Source of the DNA: an uncultured Eubacteriales bacterium
GTDB taxonomy: Bacteria > Bacillota > Clostridia > Oscillospirales > Oscillospiraceae
Length of the DNA stretch: 64,000 nucleotides
Direction: 5' to 3'
NCBI GenBank assembly: GCA_900540545.1
Contig: UQGJ01000001.1
Coordinates: forward strand, 132,579 to 196,578
Of the stretch, positions 1 through 8,149 are shown one piece after another. Positions within the stretch are counted from its first letter, which is position 1. Every line of letters begins with the position of its first letter. A program made the translations under genes and the position numbers. The notes under the pieces were generated by a model. The model did not search any database. It was given only the letters and a program-made list of their open reading frames with translations, and had not been told where the DNA came from.

Positions 1-984
1 CACGGCCACGACGGTGGCCTTGACGTCAGCCCCATTCTGGAACCAGGAGTGGGCCATGGCGACCTGCTCTTCCACCGTCATATCGCCCTCCGGGGGCGGG
101 GCGGCGTTGCTGCACTCCAGAGCCAGCCTGTCCTGATGGATGGTGAGCGCCACGGGGGCGCCGGCGGAGGCCACGATACAGGCGCTCTCCACGGCCCGGC
201 AGAATTCCGGGGCCTTGACGAGGGCGCGGTAGACGGGCAGTACGCTGGAAAACACCGCGTTGGCGTCCAGGTAGCCGCCCTCGATACGCCGGGAGGAGAA
301 CAGCACGGTCTCGTTGGTGAATACCACGCTTTTGTCCGTCAATCCCATCCGGTAGGCGCTCTCGTCGTCGGAGAGCCTGGCCAGCACCTTGAGGGCCCGG
401 GCCGGCATGAGGAAACTGACGTCGCCCATGCACTCCTTGTCGCCAAACGCCTGCACGAGCTGAACGCCGTTGCAGGCGGTGGCCATCAGGCCCGTCCGGC
501 TCAGGGTGATATAGACGCCCTTCAGCATGGCCTTGGCCTTCTCGCCGGAGCTGGCGGCAAAGGCGGTCCTCCGGGCCAGGGTGGGGATACCTGTCACGGT
601 CACCATGTCCAGCGGCATGGGGAGCTGCGGCATATTGTAGTTCCTGCCGGGCAGTACGCCGATATGAAACTCCGCGTGTCCGCTCTTGATGTGCAGCCGA
701 TGGTCGGCCTTCTCCGTCTCCAGCAGGACCTCTTTTTCGGGCAGCTTGGAGATGATCTCGGGGAAAAGCTGGGTGTCCACGATCATGGAGCCGCCTTCCG
801 TCACGTTCGCGGCGCCGGTGGCGCGGATGGCGATCTCGAAGTTGGTGGCGGTCAGGGTGACCGCCTTTTCTCCGGCGGCGAAGTGGATGCCGGAGACCTC
901 CGGGAGATTGGCGATGTCGGGCGCGGCATAGGCCGCCTGTTTGGTGAGCGCGAGCAGCGCGTCGCGCTGCATGGTCAGGTTCAT
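1..984 (-). CDS. dnaN: DNA polymerase III beta sliding clamp homologue (partial, 3' end outside window)
   Basis: Reading the minus strand from the ATG at 984 gives 328 uninterrupted codons that run off the left edge. The product begins MNLTMQRDALLALTKQA and shows the beta-clamp pattern: an early FAAGEKAVTLTATNFEIAI strand, the FPEIISKLPE helix and the GRNYNMPQLP segment that matches the clamp Y-P-x-M/L-P motif. Sliding clamps are ring-shaped dimers that tether polymerases to DNA. An AAAGGAGGG site precedes the start, and the gene lies 15 bp after the helicase stop, so the two probably share a transcript. Because it sits in a conjugative element it is likely a second, element-borne clamp rather than the chromosomal dnaN, which would normally sit beside dnaA. 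The C-terminal client-binding pocket is not visible. Confidence 0.8.
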   Translation of the reverse strand, partial: MNLTMQRDALLALTKQAAYAAPDIANLPEVSGIHFAAGEKAVTLTATNFEIAIRATGAANVTEGGSMIVDTQLFPEIISKLPEKEVLLETEKADHRLHIKSGHAEFHIGVLPGRNYNMPQLPMPLDMVTVTGIPTLARRTAFAASSGEKAKAMLKGVYITLSRTGLMATACNGVQLVQAFGDKECMGDVSFLMPARALKVLARLSDDESAYRMGLTDKSVVFTNETVLFSSRRIEGGYLDANAVFSSVLPVYRALVKAPEFCRAVESACIVASAGAPVALTIHQDRLALECSNAAPPPEGDMTVEEQVAMAHSWFQNGADVKATVVAV

Positions 985-998
985 AGAGAGCCCTCCTT

Positions 999-3900
999 TT
1001 ACGCCGGGATACTGAATAGGTCTACCTGGCCGTCCAGCATACCGGGGTCGTGCTTCTTTTTCGGTTTCTTGATGGTTGTGAGGTTGCGGTTCACGGACCA
1101 CTCGGCCAAGGTCTGTCCCAGCTCATAGGCCTCCTTGGGCTTTTGGAACACGGTGGCGGGCGGGAGGGTGGCGGGCTCGTTCTTCTCCGCCGGACCCTTT
1201 TCGCCGTTGGGCTGGGCAGGCTTGAGGAACGCCATCCGCTGGAAGGCGGTATTGATGTCCTCCACGCTGTCCTTGATCCCCAGAGCCAGCTCCTTCGCCA
1301 TCAGGGTGGACATATCCTCGCATTCGCTCATGGCGGCGAGGCCCTCGTCGGTGAAGCAGTTGCCCTCCACGACCCCAGCCACGGCCAGCTTCGAGGCCAT
1401 GAGCTTCATGGCCTTGTGCTGCATGGTGGAGATGTAATAGAGCATATATACCTCGACCCTGGGCGCGGTCTGGTTGATCCGCCAGGACCGCCGGGACGCC
1501 TGCCGGAGGGTGAAGAGCTTGTAGCCGGTGTCGTAGAAGATGAGAGTGGTGAACGCGTTGAGATCGAGGCCGGTCTCCACCAAGCTGGGGTTCGTGATGA
1601 GGACCTGGAGGCCGCTGGCAAGATGGTCCTCCACCCATTTCTCACGCAGGAGCGGCTTGACCTTGGGATGGAGGATGTCTGTTCGGAACCCCTCTTTTTG
1701 CAGCAGTTCCTTCAGTTTTTTCTGGGTGTCCAGCCTGGTCCAGTTGGTGTAGATCATCACCCTTTCTCCGGCGGCTGCCTTTCGGCGCACGATCTCCAGG
1801 ACCTTTTCCTCCTTGGGGCGTAAGGCGTCGTAGCTGGATGTGTCCCGCGGGGTGACGATGGTTCCGCCGTCGTAGGGGTCAACGACGGGCGGGTGCCCAT
1901 AGGGCTGATCCGGATAGGCGACGAGCAGGTTCATGTAGGCGGACAGAATCTTCTGCGCCGTTTTCGGGTGTGTTTTCATGAAGTCCTTCAGTGTCCGCTC
2001 CAGATTTTGATACTCCTTCTCCACCTCGGACGGGACCTTCAGCGGGACGGGCAGCTCCACATACTCCGGCAGGTCCTTGCCCATATCGGACAGGGATAAA
2101 AAAGAGGCGTATTCAAGCAAAAACCTTGAATACACCATGGGGGAGACACCCGGCAGCAGCCGGGTCTTAGTTTTGTGGATGGACGATCTGCGGTTGGAAT
2201 GGTAGTCCGCATCATCTATCTCGTAGACTTCCTGGATCACCCCGTACTCCTTGTTGAAGTCGTTGGGGACGGCATAGTCACGGCCATCCTTCTTCATCAG
2301 GGGGGCGCAGAGGCGGAAGAGCAGATAGAAGATACCGGAGCTGTAACCGTTAATGAGGGTGGCCGTCATGCCTACCACTTTCCGCGCGGCCTGGACAAGG
2401 TCGTTCATGGCGTCGCCCTGGCCGCTGTTGAGCGCGTACTGGTGCAGCTCGTCGATGATGAGGCCGTCGACCAGGCCCTTGCAGTGGTTCTTGATGTAGG
2501 AACTCAAGGGGTAGGCCCTCCGGGCGCCCGCAGTCGGGTAGTACCCGTCCGGGTCATCGGCGATCTTACGGAGTTTGTCTTTGGTGACGGCGTTCGGCAC
2601 CTTGTCAAAATGTTCCGCCGCCATGTGCCGGTGGATGAATCCATACTCACCCAGCTTGATCCACTCACCCGTGGTCCGGTCCGGATTGATGGCGGTCCAG
2701 AGCGGAGCGCCGCAGGAGGCGCACTTATGGTTTTTCCTGTTTTCCCTCTTAAAATAGAACTGGTCTGCATTGACAAAGTAGCCTTCCATGTTCATCATGA
2801 CCGGCTCCCCGCAGTCAGGGCATACGAAGCCATTTTTCCGCCAGTCCCAGGTCACGGCCGGCTGGCGCATGTAGCCGTCCCGGGCGCGCTCCTTGTTGAT
2901 GACCACGTAGCAGGACCGGTCGCCCTGTTCGTAGAGCTGGCGCACCCACTCAAACTCCGTGATGCTGTTGACCGACCGGGCGAAGGTGTCCGGCAGGGAT
3001 TCCTCGATCTCACGCACCCATTTGTCCCGCATATGGCTGGGGCACAGAATGACGTTGAAGGTCTTGCCCCGGCCGCGCCGGTCCTGGTTGGCTTTCAGCC
3101 CCCACAGGGCGGCCATGGCGGTCAGGCCGATCTTTGTTTTTCCCGAGCCGCATTCCGCCACAATGAGTCCAACCTTCTGCCGGTCCAACTGCCGCTTGAT
3201 GGATTCCGCGACGGCGAGCTGGGCGTCATAGAGGCTGTACCCCGCCTTCTCTGTAATGCTCTTGTTGATGGCGAGAATCTCCGGTGAGAGCGGTTCCGTG
3301 GCCGGATCGAACAAAGGGACGAACATGTTCTTGATCCGGTCGGCGAGCGCGGCGCCAAAGGTGTTGAGATACTGCGTGACGGTGTACACCTTGTCCAGGG
3401 CCGATGGCCCGGGCGTACTGCCTGGAATGACGATGTCGCCGGACTTCAAGCCGTCCTCCACCACGGAGGCGATGTTCTCGTCCTGATTGGTGCAGCGCAG
3501 CCGCCAGACGTCGAAGGGTGGGGCGTTGGAGCAGACCGTCAGGCGTTGGAGGTCGCCGCGCTGTTCCAGCTCGCTCAGGATATAGTCCTGGAACTCCGGG
3601 ATGAGGGGCACCGCCGTTTTCTGGTCCACCGCGTCGAACAGGGCGCGCCGGTCGCCGGGCGTACAGAAGAGATAGGCATTTCTGGGCGGGAGGTCCGTGG
3701 GGATGCCTCCATCCTCGTTTTCCTCCTCCACCGCAGCCTCTTTTTCCGCTTCGGTCTCCTCGTTGCCTTCCGGCTTATCGGCCTGGAACTCGTTTTCGTC
3801 GGTCAGGACGATTGCGGCCTCGGCGTAGATACCGTTGTGGCTGAGCTGCCGCCGGTACCGTTTGGGGAGCGCGCTCAGGGTCGCCAGGGTCCCGTCCGGC

Positions 3901-4100
3901 ATTTCGGCGGTCAGAGTGCCGCCGCCGTAGATGGCGTCAGCCATGCCGTGGACTGCCTCAGGGTATCCGCCGAAACGGGCGGCGCAGATGGTCTTTCTCC
4001 CGCCGTCTTCTTCGTAGGCCACTGTGTCCGCGTAGTTGGTCAGGCGGATCTTGCCCTCCGAGCCGTAGTACGTGAGTGGGATCAGATTGGATTGGTTCAT
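999..4100 (-). CDS. DEAH/SNF2-type superfamily 2 helicase with internal zinc ribbon
   Basis: The 1033-aa product has a Walker A motif (AECGSGKTKIGLT, about residue 315), a DELH Walker B (about 550), a GMTATL motif III (about 577) and a C-terminal helicase half with LITNPSLVETGLDLNAF and a QASRRSWRINQ arginine-finger region. Between Walker A and DELH is a zinc-ribbon-like insert, CPDCG at about 427 and CASCG at about 460. Residues 104-135 are a Glu-rich linker. Family knowledge supports ATP-driven remodelling or unwinding of nucleic acid. Its place beside the clamp homologue suggests element replication or DNA processing, which is inference. The start at 4100 has AGGAG 11 nt upstream; an ATG at 4104 is in another frame. 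A hairpin at 4136-4184 lies just upstream in the leader. Confidence 0.85.
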   Translation of the reverse strand: MNQSNLIPLTYYGSEGKIRLTNYADTVAYEEDGGRKTICAARFGGYPEAVHGMADAIYGGGTLTAEMPDGTLATLSALPKRYRRQLSHNGIYAEAAIVLTDENEFQADKPEGNEETEAEKEAAVEEENEDGGIPTDLPPRNAYLFCTPGDRRALFDAVDQKTAVPLIPEFQDYILSELEQRGDLQRLTVCSNAPPFDVWRLRCTNQDENIASVVEDGLKSGDIVIPGSTPGPSALDKVYTVTQYLNTFGAALADRIKNMFVPLFDPATEPLSPEILAINKSITEKAGYSLYDAQLAVAESIKRQLDRQKVGLIVAECGSGKTKIGLTAMAALWGLKANQDRRGRGKTFNVILCPSHMRDKWVREIEESLPDTFARSVNSITEFEWVRQLYEQGDRSCYVVINKERARDGYMRQPAVTWDWRKNGFVCPDCGEPVMMNMEGYFVNADQFYFKRENRKNHKCASCGAPLWTAINPDRTTGEWIKLGEYGFIHRHMAAEHFDKVPNAVTKDKLRKIADDPDGYYPTAGARRAYPLSSYIKNHCKGLVDGLIIDELHQYALNSGQGDAMNDLVQAARKVVGMTATLINGYSSGIFYLLFRLCAPLMKKDGRDYAVPNDFNKEYGVIQEVYEIDDADYHSNRRSSIHKTKTRLLPGVSPMVYSRFLLEYASFLSLSDMGKDLPEYVELPVPLKVPSEVEKEYQNLERTLKDFMKTHPKTAQKILSAYMNLLVAYPDQPYGHPPVVDPYDGGTIVTPRDTSSYDALRPKEEKVLEIVRRKAAAGERVMIYTNWTRLDTQKKLKELLQKEGFRTDILHPKVKPLLREKWVEDHLASGLQVLITNPSLVETGLDLNAFTTLIFYDTGYKLFTLRQASRRSWRINQTAPRVEVYMLYYISTMQHKAMKLMASKLAVAGVVEGNCFTDEGLAAMSECEDMSTLMAKELALGIKDSVEDINTAFQRMAFLKPAQPNGEKGPAEKNEPATLPPATVFQKPKEAYELGQTLAEWSVNRNLTTIKKPKKKHDPGMLDGQVDLFSIPA

Positions 4101-4135
4101 TCATACCTGTGCTCCTTTCTAAAATGGGGTTAGAC

Positions 4136-4184
4136 GCGAAAAACCCCGCAACTGTCCACGCAGGGACAATTACGGGGTTTTCGC
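4136..4184 (-). terminator. Hairpin with T-run upstream of helicase gene
   Basis: GCGAAAAACCCCG at 4136 pairs with CGGGGTTTTCGC ending at 4184, and inner TGTCC pairs with GGACA. On the minus strand it ends in GGGGTTTTTCGC, so it could stop or attenuate leftward transcription entering the helicase gene. It lies 35 bp before the helicase start. Function is inferred from structure only. Confidence 0.5.
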
Positions 4185-4354
4185 GCCGCTCTTGACTGTA
4201 ACCGGATCGTAGGTGTCGCCGGGGCGCACTCGCCCCTGGGATGTCCTTGTACCACTGCACTACCTTTGACCAGTTACACCTTGAGCTTACCACCGTTCCG
4301 CCCTCACCGCCAGTTGCAATTTCTGCGTAGGGATGTAAAAGGCATTCTGCTGCC
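4185..4354. other. Intergenic stretch without a supported gene
   Basis: Between the hairpin and the promoter of the AT-rich gene, no frame with a ribosome site and protein-like composition is convincing. A minus-strand frame starting at 4413 runs through here into the helicase gene, but it has no clear ribosome site and continues as a shadow of that gene. Base composition shifts from GC-rich to AT-rich toward 4380, which suggests the edge of an insertion. Confidence 0.4.
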
Positions 4355-4383
4355 TTGCCATACCAGTGCTGATGCGCTATAAT
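4355..4383 (+). promoter_or_regulatory. Sigma-70-type promoter of the AT-rich gene
   Basis: TTGCCA at 4355-4360 and TATAAT at 4378-4383 are separated by exactly 17 bp. The -35 box has one mismatch to consensus and the -10 box is perfect. Transcription would begin near 4390, about 60 nt before the ATG at 4451. Confidence 0.7.
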
Positions 4384-4450
4384 GCAAGTAAAAGTGCCCA
4401 ATTTTCGCAGCAAAATACAAACTTCGTGGTTTCAGTAATGGAGGACGCAT

Positions 4451-5926
4451 ATGATGATAAGTTTATTGTCAGATGTCCTTGGTCAATATGATTTTGCATC
4501 TCATTATCTCATTAATTGTGACATGAATTCTGAATCAGGGGCGCAAACAATTTTACATGAAGCTTATCATATGATCTTTACGCTACAATCGTCATATGGA
4601 TATTTTCTTCATATGCACACCAGAATATCTGTTATTGATAACCGTTTTTCATATATAAATGAAATACTTCTAAAACACAGTGTAAAAGTTCAAGAATGTG
4701 CATGTACTTTTTTTGAAATTCTCTTTATTATTAAAACTAAATCATATGAAAGTGCAATGACGTTTATTAAAGATTTAAGGGCCAACAATAGAGAATATTA
4801 TAACTATGTTAAGCCACTATTGCCACTTTTGGACTTCTTGAAAATTGAAAAAGATGTTCCTTCTAATGAGCATATTAAGTTACCCATAGACCTAATAAAT
4901 GAGTTAGTTATCGGACTTGTGTTAATTTCACTCAATGTTGATTTAACAAAGATAAATTCGGAGATTTATCGTTCTCAAAAAAAGTTGAAGGTATTTTTAT
5001 CGTCTAATGGTGCTTCAGAAGAATTTATACCTAATAGAATTTTCAAAAACTTGGTTCACGCTTTAATATCTGACTTACAAGAGAATAAAAGTATTGATAA
5101 TATATTACATCAAATTGAGGATAAATTACCACAAAAAGACCGTAGTACTATGTCCTTAATGAAGGATAAAAATATACAATTAATTCAAAATATCTATGGT
5201 GATTCAAAATCTAAAGAAGTAATTATTGATAGTTTAAGTATGTCCGCAGTTAAAGAAGTGGACAGTATTGATATATTAGGGAGCGGTATTCCAACTAGCA
5301 GCAATAAAATTTATCCAGGAGAATTGGTAGATGAAATAGAGATTATCAAATTTTCACAAAATGTAGTTGGAGCTTTACTGGTCTTTGGAACTGTGCAAAC
5401 TTTACTAGCGAAACCTACCAGACAATACTTTATCCAGCCGGATTTAGATTCAATTCGTGAAATCAATGAGCAATACATTGCAACATTTCTTGATTTAGAA
5501 AATCACAAACACCATCTTACGTTATGCAATCAAACAAGCCTCAATGAAATATGCACTAAGGCGAAGTGCCCAATAATTATAAATTACAAGGCATATGATT
5601 TAGTAAAATCAATTATAAAATCTGATATTCCGTTTTACATATATTGTGATAGGTCCTATAATAACGCAGTTGGAATTATTGAAAAATATGTAAACAAAAA
5701 GGCTGCCTTAATTTCCTTTAATCAAGGCGGCGTTGCAGATTTATTGGTTTTAGTAATAGAGTTAAATACAGACGAGTATTTTTTCCTTCCGATGGTTGAC
5801 ATTGCAAAGATAAATTTATTTCGGGATATAAAAAGCGGAAAGCTCCAGATTGATCTTTCTCTAGAGATAGATGAGGAGTTGCTATTAGAATTTGAAATAA
5901 TTATAAACTGTATTTTCTACTACTAA
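4451..5926 (+). CDS. AT-rich foreign gene, unknown protein with HExxH motif
   Basis: I do not recognise this 491-aa protein. It is the only large plus-strand gene in the left half, and its codon use (AAT, ATT, AAA, TTA) is strikingly AT-rich beside GC-rich neighbours, so it is a recent acquisition. Near the N-terminus is LHEAYHMIF, an HExxH pattern (H36, E37, H40), followed at about residue 80 by VQECACTFFE. The spacing resembles gluzincin metallopeptidases, in which a downstream Glu is the third zinc ligand. No signal peptide or convincing membrane segment is seen. It has its own promoter (4355-4383) and a GGAGG site 6 nt before the ATG, and it ends at a bidirectional terminator. It interrupts the minus-strand operon between the S1-domain gene and the helicase, a typical position for accessory cargo. 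A defence or stress role is possible but unproven. Confidence 0.75.
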   Translation: MMISLLSDVLGQYDFASHYLINCDMNSESGAQTILHEAYHMIFTLQSSYGYFLHMHTRISVIDNRFSYINEILLKHSVKVQECACTFFEILFIIKTKSYESAMTFIKDLRANNREYYNYVKPLLPLLDFLKIEKDVPSNEHIKLPIDLINELVIGLVLISLNVDLTKINSEIYRSQKKLKVFLSSNGASEEFIPNRIFKNLVHALISDLQENKSIDNILHQIEDKLPQKDRSTMSLMKDKNIQLIQNIYGDSKSKEVIIDSLSMSAVKEVDSIDILGSGIPTSSNKIYPGELVDEIEIIKFSQNVVGALLVFGTVQTLLAKPTRQYFIQPDLDSIREINEQYIATFLDLENHKHHLTLCNQTSLNEICTKAKCPIIINYKAYDLVKSIIKSDIPFYIYCDRSYNNAVGIIEKYVNKKAALISFNQGGVADLLVLVIELNTDEYFFLPMVDIAKINLFRDIKSGKLQIDLSLEIDEELLLEFEIIINCIFYY

Positions 5927-5956
5927 TTAAACAAAAAAGTACGGTGCAAGATAACG

Positions 5957-5990
5957 AAGAAGGGGGCGGCCCGCAGGTCGCCCCCTTCTT
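5957..5990. terminator. Bidirectional terminator between convergent genes
   Basis: AAGAAGGGGGCG (5957-5968) pairs perfectly with CGCCCCCTTCTT (5979-5990). It lies between the plus-strand gene ending at 5926 and the minus-strand gene ending at 5991, where a shared terminator is expected. Confidence 0.7.
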
Positions 5991-7544
5991 TCACCACTTT
6001 TTCAAAATCCGGCCCCGGACCAGCTCGCGTTCCTGGTCGTAGCCGTCCACCACCATGATGACCTGATCGCCCAGCTGGAAGTCGTCGTCGGTGAGCTGGG
6101 ACGTGTACCGGCACCGGCAGGTGGTCTCGTCCGGCAGCACACAGTAGATGCCGCCCTTGTACTTGTTGCTGATGACCGCCGTGCGGCGGCTGTTGATGGG
6201 GTGGCGGATCTCCGCCCCACGGAACGGCGACGGCTTGGCCTCCTTGATGGAGATCATCGGCCCCTTTTCCTTGTCGAAGCCCAGAATCTTGCAGCGCATC
6301 TTTTCACCGGGCCGGTAGCGCTCCCGCAGGTCTGGCACGTAGGCGTAGGTGAGGTCGGAGGCCCGCAGATCGACGTCGTACCCGCCGCACTCCACCAGGC
6401 ACCGGGTCGGCCCGACGGAGAGAAGCCGGCAGGTGTTGATCTCACCCTTGGGGTGGCCCTGGGGCGACGTGCCGAAGAACCAACGCCTGGCGGACAGGGC
6501 CATGCGGCGGGAGGCGATGGCGCACTCACCCCGGCGGTCCACGTTCAAAATCACGTAGTCCAGCTCGCAGCCCTCCATGTTCTTCAGAATGTAGTTGGGC
6601 TGCTCCTCGCCTGGCATCCACATCTCCGTCTCGGGGATCAGGACCTTGACGCGGTAGTTGATGATGACCAGGCTGCGCAGGTGTTTCTCCACATTCTTGC
6701 CGCTGGCATCCTGGACGGTGAAGGTGTTCTCGTCCATGCCGACCACCCGGCCGGTCAAGACGGACTTGGAGGTGTACGAGGCGTAGATGGATTCCCACTC
6801 CTGCCGCTCCTCCGGGCTCAGGTCCCGGTCCAACTCCCGGGTGTCCAGGTCGCGGAACCCGCGCTTGGCCTGTTCGGCCGCCGTCTCCGCCTTTTGAGGC
6901 ACCGTTTTCTTCACGGCGGCGGCTTTCTTGGCCGGGGCGGTTTTCTTGGCCTTGGGGGCGGCGGCTCTGTCCTTGGCGCCTGCCTTGCGGTCCACGCCAG
7001 GGTCCATGTAGTAGGGCCGGACCAGCGAGCCCTCCGCCTTTCCGTCGGGTCCATCTTCGTCATCCGCGGCCTCGGCTGCGGCGTCCAATGCGTCCGGGGC
7101 CGGGGTGTCCTGGGGGCCGCCATCCTCGGGCGCCCCGTCCTCCGCAGGAAGCGGTTCGTGGGCGGCAGGCTCTTCTTGGGCGGTGGGCTCCTCCTCGGCT
7201 GTGGCGGGCTCCGGCGTAAGCGCAGGCGGGCCGTTCTCCTGTGTCCCGGCGGCGTCCGCCTCAGTCCCGTCCGTTTGGGGCTCCTCAGCGGCGGTGCCCG
7301 GCGCCTCAGCCTCCGTGGGCTCGTCCACCGCTGCGGGGGCCTCTTCGCCCGGTTCCGCAGCGGGAAGGCCATCCGGCGGCCCCGCCGCAGGGAGCTCACC
7401 GCCGTCGCCGGGCGCGTCCGGCACGTTCCCATCAGCGGGGAGAGCGCCGGAGAGCGTCTGCTCCTCCTCCGGCGCAGGCGCAGCGTCCTTCTGCACGGTC
7501 TTCTCGGCGGGGACGGCTTCTTCTTTCTTTTTTCTGCTGGGCAT
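5991..7544 (-). CDS. S1-domain RNA-binding-like protein with long acidic N-terminal tail
   Basis: The 517-aa product has two halves. Residues 1 to about 170 are low-complexity Ala/Pro/Glu-rich sequence, then a Lys/Ala-rich patch (about 190-225, AKKTAPAKKAAAVKK). The C-terminal half contains S1-type OB-fold repeats: TGRVVGMDENTFTVQD near 260, then CRLLSVGPTRCLVECGG with YRPGEKMRCKILGFD, and a last copy near GGIYCVLPDETTCRCRY followed by LQLGDQV-like sequence. S1 domains bind single-stranded RNA or DNA. AAAGGAGTGACC precedes the ATG at 7544. Long, S1-like proteins of this kind are seen in Firmicute conjugative elements, but their job is unknown. The tail is probably disordered. Confidence 0.7.
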   Translation of the reverse strand: MPSRKKKEEAVPAEKTVQKDAAPAPEEEQTLSGALPADGNVPDAPGDGGELPAAGPPDGLPAAEPGEEAPAAVDEPTEAEAPGTAAEEPQTDGTEADAAGTQENGPPALTPEPATAEEEPTAQEEPAAHEPLPAEDGAPEDGGPQDTPAPDALDAAAEAADDEDGPDGKAEGSLVRPYYMDPGVDRKAGAKDRAAAPKAKKTAPAKKAAAVKKTVPQKAETAAEQAKRGFRDLDTRELDRDLSPEERQEWESIYASYTSKSVLTGRVVGMDENTFTVQDASGKNVEKHLRSLVIINYRVKVLIPETEMWMPGEEQPNYILKNMEGCELDYVILNVDRRGECAIASRRMALSARRWFFGTSPQGHPKGEINTCRLLSVGPTRCLVECGGYDVDLRASDLTYAYVPDLRERYRPGEKMRCKILGFDKEKGPMISIKEAKPSPFRGAEIRHPINSRRTAVISNKYKGGIYCVLPDETTCRCRYTSQLTDDDFQLGDQVIMVVDGYDQERELVRGRILKKW

Positions 7545-7591
7545 AAGTTGGTCACTCCTTTCAGTTGTGGGGAACGGTTGGCACTCTGGGG

Positions 7592-8149
7592 TCAGGGGGC
7601 CTCACCCCCTTTGTAATAGCGGTACCGGGCGGGCCCGCCGCTCTCTGGCACCGCGAAGTAGCAGGGGTACTTCGGATGAAGCAGGTCCCGCTGTCCGCCG
7701 TAGGCCAGCAGGAGGATGACGGTGCGGTCTACGCCCTCCGGGGGCCGCTCCAGGAGAAAGTCGGTATGGGCCTCGCCGCCGGGCGGGACCGGAAGGACAG
7801 CCATACTGGCCACCTCGCCGTCCCGCTGGGCTAGGAAGCACAGCTTGTACGGCGGCCGGTCTGCCGCCAGGTCCAAGAGCCCGCCGCCGGCCAAATCCTG
7901 CATGACGTCCACCGCCGCCAGCATCCAGACGTCCGGCTCCTTGCCGCGCAGGTCTGGCCTGGAGTAGAGGCCTTTCCCGTGGTCCGCCGCTTTCCCGATG
8001 TAGCACAGCTGCCGGAGGGACGCGGCCACCAGCTCCGGCGTCTTTCGCTCGTCACCCGGGCGGAGGAAGCGGTAGGCCTGACGGCCGTAGAGCCAGCCGG
8101 TCTTCTTCATGAGCGCTAGGAGTTTCTCCTGGTCATGGGTCAGGTACAA
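7592..8149 (-). CDS. Unknown conserved element protein (DUF5697-like)
   Basis: The 185-aa product begins LTHDQEKLLALMKKTGWLYGRQAYRFL, which looks like a winged-helix start, and continues with a mixed alpha/beta region. It resembles the DUF5697 family of Firmicute mobile elements from memory; no search was run. The start is a TTG at 8149 preceded by GAAGGGGGCG, and it overlaps the end of the replication initiator gene by 17 nt, so the two are probably translationally coupled. Function is unknown; a DNA-binding role in element control or replication is plausible. Confidence 0.65.
   Translation of the reverse strand: MYLTHDQEKLLALMKKTGWLYGRQAYRFLRPGDERKTPELVAASLRQLCYIGKAADHGKGLYSRPDLRGKEPDVWMLAAVDVMQDLAGGGLLDLAADRPPYKLCFLAQRDGEVASMAVLPVPPGGEAHTDFLLERPPEGVDRTVILLLAYGGQRDLLHPKYPCYFAVPESGGPARYRYYKGGEAP

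Noticed and set aside
3958..4413. Minus-strand frame of 151 codons upstream of the helicase
   Set aside because: It enters the helicase gene out of frame, crosses the terminator hairpin at 4136-4184 and has no good ribosome site. Its second half is a shadow. A decayed gene fragment in 4190-4410 cannot be excluded.
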